From Bacteroidales bacterium (lineage in GTDB: Bacteria; Bacteroidota; Bacteroidia; Bacteroidales; Lentimicrobiaceae), in assembly GCA_016709025.1 (NCBI GenBank), contig JADJEQ010000014.1:1-64000 (forward strand): 64,000 nucleotides of DNA, in the 5' to 3' direction. A model generated the notes under the pieces. The model was not told the DNA's origin. It worked only from the letters and a program-made list of their open reading frames with translations, and did not search any database. Position 1 is the first letter of the stretch. Each line of letters opens with the position of its first letter. This document shows positions 28,001 to 37,705 of this stretch, piece by piece. A program made the position numbers and the translations under genes.

Positions 28001-28349
28001 CAAGCCATCGGCCCGATTTCCATTCAAAGATGGGTTGTTTCATGGCAAGGTAACATCCTATTACCCCAATGGAAATATCAACCATGAAACCAGTTACAAC
28101 ATGGGTGATTACGATGGCGCATTTAGCAACTATTATGTAAACGGAAAGCTAATGGAATCCGGAAGTTACTTCCAGGAAAGCCGCACAGGTCCTTTTGTTT
28201 CTTACTATCCTGACGGACAAAAGCATAAAGAGGGCAACTATCTTTACAACAACGAGGATGGTGAATGGAATATTTACAACAACTCCGGCAAACTGACAGA
28301 GACTTTACTTTACGACAATGGTGAAATTTATGAAATCCGTAAGAACTGA
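25056..28349 (+). CDS. Giant secreted TPR plus YwqK/MORN-repeat protein
   Basis: The ATG at 25056 gives a clear signal peptide (MKHISICLFVILGFNLSLFS) and about 1097 residues. Residues 20-200 are TPR repeats (EKGIELYDKEEYQDALKCFN and relatives). From about 365 to the end the protein is a long run of YwqK/MORN-variant repeats of about 22-24 residues, each with a core like YYPNGKLKASSNYNEGLLSG or YYKSGKLKGKGHL. These form an extended beta-solenoid. Its role is probably structural or adhesive at the cell surface; no catalytic motif is visible. It overlaps the next gene. Confidence 0.85.
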   Translation: MKHISICLFVILGFNLSLFSQNSKTALEKSHELIEKGIELYDKEEYQDALKCFNEVSVCDPNYAWAIFESSLCYGQLGDNETAYKKCKEAYDLDPDDAAVSAYLGNLMDDMGRTPEAIAFFKTIIQKKPYNANLLYNLAVCYLNNDQPIQAEEVLLREIRIRPFHASSHLALAKANFAMGRIAQSYLAYNMAILMSPDVSYLTEFEEAVTGENDTLSKPYNYSYPKEVDHRKWDDLSLLLKSQIVFSEDFKYPGELNYLTTKQSYLLFTKMNYEPADTSLYNQFYVRLFKGIMDKDYFNTLLFYSFKEVNNQQIVDWHKKNSDEFKSFIEYCQNSIVRLRDFNYSLLNEEKENKVLHYNDDGKLNAVGILKQTTPAVKTGEWLIISDNGSISERGTYQNNLVQGDWYLYGPGGSITQHLIFRDGELDGISKTYHANGNLSGVYHRALGTKSGTDKEYTPGGYLVSENTYSDNKLNGKALLYNYKEGFYSETDYKNDKAEGEYFEKWLNGAPKAHGTYKDSLLEGPASTWYPTSVKETDLSFLKGIPSGKKTEFHTNGSKSQEVEFDETGEMTGLKLVFDRSGNLVQKDDSYTKGILTGKQTQFFKDGSISCIQEYRNDTVVRIQSFGKSGQLIYSDSLKDGKITLKFFFPDGTIMSQGLMKRGNMEGSWNYYYPNGKLKASSNYNEGLLSGMQTTWHANGNIEKEYASDSGKLNGEYREYYKSGKLKGKGHLINDKYDGDFYSYYANDSLMSGVFYNNGSLFGRSIYYTPKGKKEYEEFFDEDGTSTKLVLYNYLGKVSGVLDYSVDSVRFNELYPDGSIRRKIALTDNVYHGTQEWYYPNGQLRIRLNYIHGLVNGISNSYDINGSPELEIPYTMNSMNGVLKRFEVGKLFSKETYEAGLNQGTYTEYYNNGKVYRILNFEDDVKQGYSYFYSPDSILMYRLLYQDDMVREISWLDNNNKYVPGFQVDLSTREIVACFPNGKPSARFPFKDGLFHGKVTSYYPNGNINHETSYNMGDYDGAFSNYYVNGKLMESGSYFQESRTGPFVSYYPDGQKHKEGNYLYNNEDGEWNIYNNSGKLTETLLYDNGEIYEIRKN

Positions 28350-30273
28350 CCTTTCGTTAACCCTACTCTTTTCGCTTTTTCTTGTCTTTCCGGAAAGTAT
28401 TGCACAAAATGCAGGGAATACTCCGGAGATCAGGGAAAAGTATGCCGGCTACTCAGTAATTAATGAATTCAAAGGCCGGGAGGTAAATATTGAAATGAAT
28501 TCTGAGGGCATTCCGTCAACCGGAATATTGAGTTATAACACACTTTATGTGTTGACCGATAACGCCCAGGCTTTTGCAGAATCCAAGGAATATTTCACGG
28601 CCAAAGCCAGCCTTGAGTCGTTCCGGGCATACAGCCGTATACCGGATGGAAAAAAATACAAAGACCTTGTTGTTAAAAACTTTACCAAATCCACAGAGAT
28701 TAACGACGGGCTCTTTTATGATGACACCTATGTTTATACCTATAATTTCCCGTCGGTTGCCAAAGGTTCCCGGCTGGTAACTGAATCCGAAATCCGCTAT
28801 GACGATCCGTTTTATCCCATCATGTTTAATTTTGGTGGTTCGATCCCATACGACAGCTCGATGCTTAAAATTACAATACCGGAAAACGTTAAGCTGAGTT
28901 TTCACCTCTTCGGAAATGACACTGCCCTGGTTAAGTTTAGTAAAACCACCAAAGGAAAGCGGACGACCTACCTATGGAGCACTTCTGGTCTGCCTGCATA
29001 CAGTGGCGATGAATATTCGCCTGGATTTCAATACTATACCCCTCATATTATTGTGCATATTGCCGGGTATCAGTCTAACGGCGAATACAAAAGGGCAATG
29101 GAAACCATCGGTGACCTGTATGCCTGGAATTACGATAACATAAGTAAACTAAGCATCCGGCCTTCTCCTGAAATCAGGCAGCTGACCGACTCACTTATAA
29201 AAAATTGCACCATGCCGGTTGATAAGGCACGGATTATATTTCGCTGGGTGCAGAAGAATATCAAATACATAGCCATTGAAGACGGCGATAATGGTTTTGT
29301 GCCACGCGAAGCGGCATTGGTGCTTCAGCGACGTTATGGCGATTGCAAGGATAAATCAAGTTTGTTGAAAGCAATGCTTCTATCTGCCGGACTTGAAGCT
29401 AACCTTGCATGGATAGGCACCCGGGATCTCCCTTATCTTTATTCGGTTTATCCTTCCATGGCGAACGACGATCACATGATTTGTGTATGGTGGGATGAAC
29501 AGGATAAACCTGTGTTCCTTGACGGAACTTCGAGATACCACAGCCTTGGTTATCCTCCAGCCTTTATCCAGGGAAAGGAATGCATGGTGGAAAAAGGCCC
29601 CGGAGATTTTAGATTGGTGGAGGTACCGGTGATAGATGCCGGATCGAACACCATAACCGATACGATCAGGATAATTCAGGAAGCCGGAAAACTCACCGGG
29701 CATGCGGTTTCCAGGATCAATGGCGAGCTTAAAGCGCATTATATCGGCCGTTTTGAAACTTCAGACCCTGATAAGTACAAGGAAATGATACCCGGACTCT
29801 ACGAATTTGCCAGTAACAAATTTCAGGCTACCGGTGTTCAGGTTTCCGACCTAAACCTGGTTGATCAACCGCTGACGATTACCTTCGATTTCGAACTGCC
29901 GGATTATGCCACTTCCTATAACGATGCAGTTTATATCAATATGAATGTTGAAAGGCTTTTCCGGGAAATAATTCTTAAACCTGGCAGAAACACTCCTTTG
30001 GAAACTGAGTTATGCTATAGTCACACCCTTGTTTGCATACTTGATATTCCTGCCGGAATGAAAGTAACAGCCATTCCTGACAAAGCATCGTTCAACCACC
30101 CGAAGTTCGGTTACCACACACAGTATTCCCGGATTCAGAACCAGGTCATCCTGACTACTGAAATCACCGTTAATTTCCTGACCATTACCGGAGTGGAGGT
30201 AGATGAATTCCGCAACATGCTGACAAGTTTGAATAAAGCATATCTGAAATCCATAGTTCTGAACAAAATTTAG
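28330..30273 (+). CDS. DUF3857/transglutaminase-domain secreted protein with intact catalytic triad
   Basis: 647 residues from the ATG at 28330 (another ATG lies 12 bases upstream), overlapping the upstream stop. Signal peptide MKSVRTDLSLTLLFSLFLVF. A DUF3857 beta domain (30-250) precedes the transglutaminase core: Cys339 in YGDCKDKSSLLKAMLLSAG, His382 in NDDHMICVWW, Asp398 in FLDGTSRY. A DUF2569/3858-like beta domain follows. Such proteins are common, periplasmic and mostly uncharacterised in Bacteroidota. The next gene is a paralogue without the Cys, so the two may act together. Confidence 0.88.
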   Translation: MKSVRTDLSLTLLFSLFLVFPESIAQNAGNTPEIREKYAGYSVINEFKGREVNIEMNSEGIPSTGILSYNTLYVLTDNAQAFAESKEYFTAKASLESFRAYSRIPDGKKYKDLVVKNFTKSTEINDGLFYDDTYVYTYNFPSVAKGSRLVTESEIRYDDPFYPIMFNFGGSIPYDSSMLKITIPENVKLSFHLFGNDTALVKFSKTTKGKRTTYLWSTSGLPAYSGDEYSPGFQYYTPHIIVHIAGYQSNGEYKRAMETIGDLYAWNYDNISKLSIRPSPEIRQLTDSLIKNCTMPVDKARIIFRWVQKNIKYIAIEDGDNGFVPREAALVLQRRYGDCKDKSSLLKAMLLSAGLEANLAWIGTRDLPYLYSVYPSMANDDHMICVWWDEQDKPVFLDGTSRYHSLGYPPAFIQGKECMVEKGPGDFRLVEVPVIDAGSNTITDTIRIIQEAGKLTGHAVSRINGELKAHYIGRFETSDPDKYKEMIPGLYEFASNKFQATGVQVSDLNLVDQPLTITFDFELPDYATSYNDAVYINMNVERLFREIILKPGRNTPLETELCYSHTLVCILDIPAGMKVTAIPDKASFNHPKFGYHTQYSRIQNQVILTTEITVNFLTITGVEVDEFRNMLTSLNKAYLKSIVLNKI

Positions 30274-30276
30274 GTT

Positions 30277-32236
30277 ATGAAAAAAATTATCATCGCTTCT
30301 TTGTTATTTATTTTAGTCACAAGCCTCTACAGTCAAACTGAATTTGATAAGTATAAATGGAATACGTTGCCCGCAACAGGCAATCCTGATACAATTAAGA
30401 GCATCAATGGAGCTGTCATTGCGCTGGAACGACGTATTACCGAAGTATACATGAACAAGGAAAATGTCTTTGAAGAAATCAGTGTTTACCATAAAAAGTT
30501 AAAACTCGAGACAATCGCACGAAGCAATCGATAATTACAATAAAATATACATTCCGGTAGGCAATGTACTGGAAATCATTTCTATAAAAGCCCGATTCTT
30601 TTCACCTTCAGGCAAAATCACTGAACTTCCTCAGTCGAGTATCCGGCAGATTGAAAACCTGGAAAATAAAGGTGATTTTAAAACCTTCGCCATTGAAGGC
30701 GCTGAAACCGGCGGCCAGCTGGAGTATTATTACATTCTCAGAAAAAAATTCAATCCATACGGCACCGTCTATTTTCAGGATAATGTGCCCAGAGCGGGAG
30801 TCGAAGTAATCTTCGCCTACCCTTCCAAACTGGAATATATTGTTAAATGCTACAACGGATTTCCCCATTTTGTTTTAACAGAAAATGAAAACGGCACCAA
30901 TTACCTGAAAGCCGGCACAGGCTATATACCAGCAATTGAAAAAGAACTATACTCAAACTACGAAGCCAACCTTATGCGCTATGAATTCACCCTGTCGTAC
31001 AACAGGTTCATTACATCATTAAGGGTTTATTCATGGGCTTCAGCGTGTAAAAATCTGTATGCCAACACATTTCAGCTTGAGCGGAATGAAGAGTCTGCCA
31101 TCAGTTCACTGATTAAGAAGCTAAATATACCTGAACGAACAGTAGAAGATCAGATACGGTTTATTGAAAACTGGGTAAAATCTGAAATCAGTATAGCAGA
31201 AGAGGGTGAATTTGATGAACGACTCAATGAAGTTATCAGAACAAAACAGACCAGCAAATATGGCGCCATACGGTTAATGGTGGCTATGATGGATGCTGCA
31301 GGCATTGATTTTGAACTTGTAATCACCGGCGACAACGAAGACCAGCCCTTTGACCCCGATTTCAATGGGTTTAACTATCTGAAAAATCAATTACTCTATT
31401 TTCCGGCAATTAACAAATACCTGGTACCCGATGATTTGGAATACCGTTTGGGGCTGATTCCGGAGAATTACCAGGGTTCATTTGCCCTTTTTGCGCGTGA
31501 AGTTTCCTATGACCAAAACCTGAAAACCCTGTCGTACGACATACGTCAGATTTCCATAGAAAGTCCGGTTTTGAATACCGATTCCATCATACAGGAAGTA
31601 TGGATAGACCCTGACCTCAATCTCTTAAAGACCCGTTCACACAGGGTTTTTTCAGGTAAGAATGCAGCCACCTTTCAATCGTTCTGGCATCTGGTCAACA
31701 ACGATAAAAAAGATGAGATCGTACAGTCGGTTTTTAATATGGGTGAACAAAATACAGTGATTGATTCCTATAAGGTAAGGAATGATTCGCCTGAAAACAT
31801 CGCTGTGAATCCATTGGTATGGGATCTTGAAATAACAGCAAATTCCCTTGTTGAAACTGCAGGCAGTGATATCCTTGTCAAAATAGGCGAAACCATCGGA
31901 ACACAGTCCGAACTTTATCAGGCCAATACCCGTAAACTACCGATAGATGTCGGGCTTTTGAGGAATTATTACCGGAAAATCCAGTTTAAGATCCCACCTG
32001 GCTACAAAGTTACCAATGCTTCTGATCTGAATATGGATGTCAGGATGATGAACAACGACAAAATCAGCTGCATTTTCAATTCTAAAGTCGAATCTGCCGA
32101 CGGGCTGCTCATCATCACGGTAATTGAGTATTATAACGAACCCCGCTACCCGGTAGAACGGTATGAAGATTTCCGGAAGGTGATCAATGCAGCCGCCGAT
32201 TTCAATAAAAAAACATTGCTTCTGTCAAAGATTTAA
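30277..32236 (+). CDS. DUF3857/transglutaminase-like paralogue lacking the catalytic Cys, with one frameshift
   Basis: Starts 3 bases after the previous gene with signal peptide MKKIIIASLLFILVTSLYSQ. The frame breaks near 30512 (the first frame ends ETIARSNR); the next frame continues HEAIDNYNKIYIPVGNVLEI through to 32236. Joined, it is about 650 residues, matching its neighbour. Where the neighbour has GDCKDKSSLL this protein reads KYGAIRLMVAMMDAAGI, and no His/Asp pair equivalent is clear. It therefore has the fold but probably no transglutaminase chemistry, and may be a binding partner of the active paralogue. Confidence 0.75.
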
Positions 32237-32596
32237 AACCGGTGTTTTGACCCTTTCATCGTTAAAAATATCATTCAGCATATGCCTGTATTGTAATCCG
32301 CAATAAAGGGATATGCTCAATCCTTCCTGTATGAATTCACCATTGGTTCAAAAAAATATTACCTAAAAGCCACTAAAACAGACTGTTTTCTGTAAAGAAC
32401 CGCTTAAACAGTGCATTACAGAAGATTTTTTTGTAAAAAGCCTGTTACAATAAGGGTTTATGCTGATTAAAAGTCATATTTTCCTGTAAATAAACGCTCG
32501 TAATTCTCTTCAGAGTTTTGCAGGTCGATTAGTCGGATACAAGCACAAACGGCACCAAAAAACGGCAATCACCCCAGGAAACCGGCGGCCTGGGCT
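32237..32596. other. Gap with remnants of the missing OmpA-protein N-terminus
   Basis: No full gene is visible. At 32530-32600 one frame reads SPQETGGLG up to a stop, and another continues AKYDFVPGTEIIFEDNLENE into the OmpA-like ORF, so the 5' part of that gene is scrambled or lost here. Confidence 0.4.
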
Positions 32597-33553
32597 AAAT
32601 ATGACTTTGTTCCGGGAACTGAGATCATCTTTGAAGATAATCTTGAAAATGAACAGAACGGAGAATTCCCTTCGAGATGGGACTTAAAGTCGGGGAATAT
32701 TGAGAATGCCAGTCTCGACAGCCAAAATGTGATCTACTTTATGAAATGTAATGTCAATGGCGGAGGTGGAATCATTCCATTGTTAAAAAACTCCACTTCA
32801 GATTATCTTCCGGAGGAGTTTACTGTGGAGTTTGATGCCTACTTTGAAGAGAAATCAAGCAGCTATGTTCTGACTCTTGCCGATAATAAAAACCAGTTGA
32901 AACTTGATAACAGCTTTCCGGTTGCGGATAAATGGATACGCTTCCACAAAAACGGTGCGGAATATAAGCAAGACATTTCAACCAAATTTTACCCGGGATT
33001 TTCAAATGCAACAATTGATAAAACAGCGAAATGGCGACATATTGCAGTATCATTCAATATCAGGGCTTTAAAGGTTTACCTTGATGACGTCAGAATCCTG
33101 AATATTCCAAATCTGGGTTACAATCCAACGGGGATCACCATTGGGTACCACAATCCGGGCGCTACAACATCAGGTTATATTAAAAACATCCGTATTGCAA
33201 AAGGCGCGGTTCCCCTTTACGACAAATTCCTGACCGATGGTAAATTCGTCACTACCGGAATTAAGTTCGATGTAAACAAAGCAACCATCAAACCTGAATC
33301 TATGGGCACCATCAACTATGTAGTAAAGATCATGCAGGATCACCCCGAGCTCAGATTCTCGGTTGAAGGCCACACCGACAGCGATGGTGACGATGCGTCA
33401 AACCTGAAACTTTCCAGCCGGGCCAAAGCGGGGGGGGGGGGGGGGGAAAAGGTTGGGACCGCCTTACCAGTAAAGGCCTCGGCGAAAGCAAACCAATGGC
33501 CGGCAATGATTCACCCGAGGGCAAAGCACAGAACCGAAGGGTTGAATTCGTAA
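32597..33553 (+). pseudogene. OmpA-family protein, 5' truncated and interrupted by a poly-G run
   Basis: The open frame from about 32597 encodes YDFVPGTEIIFEDNLENEQ, a LamG-like concanavalin domain (RWDLKSGNIENAS to IRIAKGAVPLYDKF), then the OmpA C-terminal domain: GIKFDVNKATIKPESMG and FSVEGHTDSDGDDASNLKLS. At 33430-33446 a run of 17 G replaces the middle of the domain. After it a different frame encodes the true end, DRLTSKGLGESKPMAGND and AQNRRVEFVKF. OmpA domains bind peptidoglycan and tie the outer membrane to the wall. The signal peptide is not found. Confidence 0.75.
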
Positions 33554-33583
33554 AATTCTGAAACTTAATACATATAACTCAAA

Positions 33584-34669
33584 ATGATAAACAAATTTTT
33601 AACCATTGTTCTCATTCTGACGGGAACGGCATTGTTCGGACAACAACAGGGAAAGTACTTTTTCACAAAATCAGGTCACATTGAATATACCCTGGGTGGA
33701 AACTGGACGGGTACAAAATCGATATGGTTCGATGATTACGGGATGCTCATGCGCACCCTTACTGAAAGCACTTCCACTGTCACAGTAGCAGGCTTTACAA
33801 GTACAACTGCTGAAAAGAAACTTGAAATCCGCAAGGGAAAAGATATCTGGGTTATTGATTTACTAACCAATACAGGATCAAAATCAGATATTGGCCTTCA
33901 AACCGGCATGGGCAGAAATATGACCCAGGGAAAATCAGACGAAGAGTTACACCAGATGGAACGAAAAATCATCACCGATATGGGCGCCACCATCACCGGA
34001 TATGAAACTTTCCTCGGGAAAAAATGCCTGATGTTTACCTGGGGAACCACAAAGTTTTCTCAATATAAAGGCATCCCGCTCAAATCAGAAGTTACCCAAA
34101 CCGGAGTATTGTCGTTGCTGGAGACCGCGGTCAGCTTTGAGGAAAACATCAGTGTGCCTGCATCTAAATTTGAAATTCCGGATAACATTGAATTTCAGCA
34201 GTCCGGGGGTTTATCTGAAGTGCTGAAAGGGCTTGAAAGCAGCGGAGAATATCAGGAACAGGAGGAAAACGGAACTCCTCCCGGATTAAGCTACGAACGG
34301 TTCGAAATTGCGACTAAAAGCCTGAATATTCCCGGATTCCCTTACTTTATGTCGGATAATTCCGGTGGTATTTATTTAACATCCTATGCAAAAAGCGAAA
34401 CAGAACAGATAATCATTTTCATGGAGAATGAAGGCCGTTTCTATGAAATGGCACAGGGCGGTGAAGGAATGATCGTGGAAAGCACTTATTCCCTTGATGG
34501 ACACGATGCTGTTTTCATCAACATAACCCATGAAGATGACGGCACTCCGACCAATTCCAGATCACTATTGGTCAGAATGCCGGAGCATCAGGCTGTGTTG
34601 TATATAATTGCTTCACTTCCAAAGAGTAAATCCGAACTTGAAGGAATTATCAGGCAGATAAGACTCTGA
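33584..34669 (+). CDS. Secreted protein of unknown function, paralogous to 35428
   Basis: 361 residues with signal peptide MINKFLTIVLILTGTALFGQ. No named domain recognised. A middle segment (ETFLGKKCLMFTWGTTKFSQ, YKGIPLKSEV and FEENISVPASKFEIPDNIEF) matches the lipoprotein at 35428 in order and wording, so the two share a domain. The C-terminal third is beta-rich (ISITHEDDG-like). It follows the OmpA-like gene by 30 bases and may be cotranscribed with it. Confidence 0.7.
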   Translation: MINKFLTIVLILTGTALFGQQQGKYFFTKSGHIEYTLGGNWTGTKSIWFDDYGMLMRTLTESTSTVTVAGFTSTTAEKKLEIRKGKDIWVIDLLTNTGSKSDIGLQTGMGRNMTQGKSDEELHQMERKIITDMGATITGYETFLGKKCLMFTWGTTKFSQYKGIPLKSEVTQTGVLSLLETAVSFEENISVPASKFEIPDNIEFQQSGGLSEVLKGLESSGEYQEQEENGTPPGLSYERFEIATKSLNIPGFPYFMSDNSGGIYLTSYAKSETEQIIIFMENEGRFYEMAQGGEGMIVESTYSLDGHDAVFINITHEDDGTPTNSRSLLVRMPEHQAVLYIIASLPKSKSELEGIIRQIRL

Positions 34670-34686
34670 ACTCCAACATTGTAATC

Positions 34687-35403
34687 ATGAATCAGATGCT
34701 TCTGCTCAAAGTATTCTGCCTGTCAGCAATGCTGATTGGTTGCAATAACCCGGCTGGAAACACACAACTGAACCTCCCGGCCGGTAAAGAAATTATGTCC
34801 GGACCGGCTCAGCTATATGGTGAGACCAGCCTTTCTACAAAAAGCATCTGTTGCGATACCGCCTCAAATTCCAGTGACAACTTATTCACTTATGGCCGGT
34901 GTATCAGCCTGCCTGAGCTAAATGGCAATTCAGTTGCAATTGCCGGCCTCAACAACCGGATCTCTTCAGACTATAAATCCCTTGTGCTCCTGTGCGGTAA
35001 TGAAATCACAGATCAGGAGAACTTCCTCAAAACCGGATATCAGTATTTTCTGGATGACAGTCTGCTTTCATTGGTTATTGAAACTCAAAATGCCTGGCAT
35101 TTGTCGGAAGGGACTTCGGAGTACAATGTTTACCATTACGACCTGAAAAACAACCGGATCATGAACACCCGGGCAATGCTGGAAGCCTGGGGAATGTCGC
35201 AGGTGCCCTTGCTGAACGCAATTTCAGAACAGGTAACCATGCCACCCGGATACACTGAACCCCTTTTTCAACACGAATGGTTCGAAATTGTTAAATGGAA
35301 GGATATCAATCAATTAAAAGTTTTCAAAAACAGTAAGGAGCAACTTGTTATCATTTACCCGGTTGCAGAAAATGGCATCGAAGCAATGCAGACAATCGAA
35401 TAA
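34687..35403 (+). CDS. Predicted lipoprotein of unknown function
   Basis: 238 residues. N-terminus MNQMLLLKVFCLSAMLIGCN, a lipoprotein signal with Cys19. The remainder is mixed alpha/beta with no recognised motif. It sits between the two paralogous genes at 33584 and 35428, with 17- and 24-base gaps, so the three likely form one operon. Confidence 0.7.
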   Translation: MNQMLLLKVFCLSAMLIGCNNPAGNTQLNLPAGKEIMSGPAQLYGETSLSTKSICCDTASNSSDNLFTYGRCISLPELNGNSVAIAGLNNRISSDYKSLVLLCGNEITDQENFLKTGYQYFLDDSLLSLVIETQNAWHLSEGTSEYNVYHYDLKNNRIMNTRAMLEAWGMSQVPLLNAISEQVTMPPGYTEPLFQHEWFEIVKWKDINQLKVFKNSKEQLVIIYPVAENGIEAMQTIE

Positions 35404-35427
35404 ATATCAACCTTAAATCAATTGAAC

Positions 35428-36114
35428 ATGAAACCGTTTAAAATGCTTGCAAGTGCATCCTCAGTAATTATGGTTGCATACCTCACCTCATGCGGCGGTG
35501 GCACCAACACAAATGCCGATTCAAAAATGCAAGAGGTGGCCAAAGAGATGGCCGGAATGAAAACCTTTATGATTGAATACAAAACCAGCGTAAAATCAGC
35601 TGAGATGAAGAGTACTTCAGTTATGACCCAATGGATTGATAACGAAAATGACCGCCAGGCCATTTATACTGAATCTCAAAGTGAAGTAATGGGGATGAAG
35701 AACAGCGAAAAATCCCTGATGATTATGAAAGAAGGCTGGAGCTACATCATTAATCTGACTGATAAGACAGGGATCAAATCAAAAGACAGTGAAATGGAAG
35801 ATGATCCGACCGGCATGATTAAACCGGAAGACGATGTTACCTTCCGCCAGTTGATCGAAAAGGAAGGCGGTAAAATTCTGGCTAATGAAACATTTCTGGG
35901 TAAAGACTGTATCGTGGTAGAAGTTACTGAACAGGGCGATGAAGGTCAGTCATTGAAAACCAAAATGTGGTATTACAAAGGCATTCCACTTAAAATGGCC
36001 AACGACTTCTACACCATGGAAGCAACCCTGTTTGAAGAAAATGCATCAATTCCCGGTGGTAAGTTTGAAGTACCTTCAGACATTACCATGTCAGAGATGC
36101 CGGATATGCCGTAG
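35428..36114 (+). CDS. Predicted lipoprotein, Met/Glu-rich, paralogous to 33584
   Basis: 228 residues from the ATG at 35428. N-terminus MKPFKMLASASSVIMVAYLTSCGGG with the lipid Cys at about 22. The shared segment reads ANETFLGKDCIVVEVTEQGD, MWYYKGIPLKMAND and FEENASIPGGKFEVPSDI, the same order as in 33584. It is rich in Met and acidic residues and ends MSEMPDMP. Function unknown. It is closed by a strong terminator. Confidence 0.72.
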   Translation: MKPFKMLASASSVIMVAYLTSCGGGTNTNADSKMQEVAKEMAGMKTFMIEYKTSVKSAEMKSTSVMTQWIDNENDRQAIYTESQSEVMGMKNSEKSLMIMKEGWSYIINLTDKTGIKSKDSEMEDDPTGMIKPEDDVTFRQLIEKEGGKILANETFLGKDCIVVEVTEQGDEGQSLKTKMWYYKGIPLKMANDFYTMEATLFEENASIPGGKFEVPSDITMSEMPDMP

Positions 36115-36157
36115 ATCAATCCTTTGGGAAATAGCAAAATGAAATGCCTTTTCGGGG

Positions 36158-36193
36158 AAAACAGGAACACGAAGTTTTGTGTTCCTGTTTTTT
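36158..36193 (+). terminator. Rho-independent terminator
   Basis: 11-bp stem AACAGGAACAC (36160-36170) with GTGTTCCTGTT (36179-36189) followed by a T-run, 45 bases after the stop of the lipoprotein operon. Confidence 0.88.
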
Positions 36194-36387
36194 ATTAACC
36201 CCCTCTGCGGAGTTATCAAAGTAAACTATTTCACCGTTTGATTTACCTGGTGCTTAAGCCCGATCCGAAATGACATTTGTAAATTTTAAGATCCGGATGA
36301 AATTGAATAAATGAAGATATGCCGGATTTATAAATCCGGAATTGAGCAAGCCTGATAACTATTCCGGCATTGCTTGACATAAGTCTT

Positions 36388-36395
36388 TATCTTTG
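36388..36395 (+). promoter_or_regulatory. Candidate -7 element TATCTTTG for the CNNM/CorC gene
   Basis: It matches TAnnTTTG exactly and ends 17 bases before the ATG at 36413. TTG words upstream (36370 and 36374) are closer than usual. Confidence 0.45.
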
Positions 36396-36412
36396 CGCTA
36401 CATAAGTTGTTT

Positions 36413-37705
36413 ATGGAAATTCTGATTATTTCTTTGCTGCTGGTTCTCAATGGCCTTTTTGCCATGTATGAAATTGCGCTGGTTTCTTCAAGCAAAGCCA
36501 GACTGGAAACACTATCCCAAAAAGGAGACAAAAGGGCAAAAACCATCCTCAGATTTTTGCAGGAGCCCGAAAAAATTCTGTCGACAATACAGGTAGGCAT
36601 TACGCTTATTGGCATTGTTTCAGGGGCTTTCGGAGGTATTGCACTGAGTGATGACCTGGCATCGGTCCTTATTGGCTACCCGATGATTCAGCCTTATGCC
36701 GGCACATTATCCGTAGTGATCGTAATCGGGCTGATTACCTATTTTTCACTGGTTATCGGCGAATTGGTGCCGAAATCCCTTGCCCTCTCAAATCCTGAGA
36801 AGATTGCACTGGTGCTGACTCCTTTTATAGTATTTGTTACTAAACTGGCATTCCCTTTCGTTTGGCTACTAACCGTATCAACCGTTCTGGTGAAAAAACT
36901 TCTGGGACTGAATGCCGCTGCCGAAAGAACGATAACTGAAGATGAGCTGAAGTTTCTGTTGAAGCAGGGTTCTGACCAGGGGGTGATTGACGAACAGGAA
37001 ACCCGTATGATAAAGGATGTATTCCGGTTCACCGATAAAAAAGCCAATGAACTGATGACGCACAGGATGGATGTGGCTTACATGCTTACCAGCTCCACCA
37101 GGGAAGAAGCCCTCAGCCTGATTGCCGAGGCGCGTTTCAGCCGCTACCTGGTCTGTAACAAAAGCATTGAAAATGTCACTGGGATTGTTGCCGTTAAAGA
37201 TCTGATAGCCCTGGTTACCTCCGATGAGGATTTCGACCTGCAAAAAGTTGCTTCACCCCCCCTGTTCATTCCTGAGAGTATGTCGGCAACCCGCCTGCTG
37301 GAGATATTCAGGCAGAAAAAAACCAATTTCGGTGTCGTTGTCAGTGAATATGGCGCTGTTGAAGGCATCATCACACTCCACGATCTTACCGAAGCCATTT
37401 TGGGAGAACTGCCTGAAGAAAATTAAGACGCAGAATACAACCTTATTAAAAGACAGGATGGATCGGTGCTGGCAGATGGATCAATGAACATAGATGATTT
37501 CATGGATAAAATGGGGATTCTTTACTATTCTGATATTGAAAATGAAGGATTTACCACCCTTGGAGGTCTGGCCATGCATTTGCTCGACAAGGTACCCACT
37601 GAAGGAGATATCTTTGAATATAAAGGTTACAGATTTGAAGTGGTTGATATGGATAACAGCCGGTTAGATAAACTGCTGGTAAGCAAAATGGAAGAAATCG
37701 GATAA
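36413..37705 (+). CDS. CNNM/HlyC-CorC family membrane protein with an in-frame stop before the CorC_HlyC domain
   Basis: The N-terminus MEILIISLLLVLNGLFAMYE begins the DUF21/CNNM transmembrane domain with four helices, followed by the CBS pair (ELMTHRMDVAYML, NFGVVVSEYGAVEGIITLHD). The frame then meets TAA at 37424-37426 after LGELPEEN. Directly after the stop, in the same frame, the family continues DAEYNLIKRQDGSVLADGS and the CorC_HlyC transporter-associated domain (MNIDDFMDKM to FEVVDMDNSRLDKLLV) up to 37705. This family handles Mg2+/Co2+ or other divalent ions. A single base change explains the break. Confidence 0.88.
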
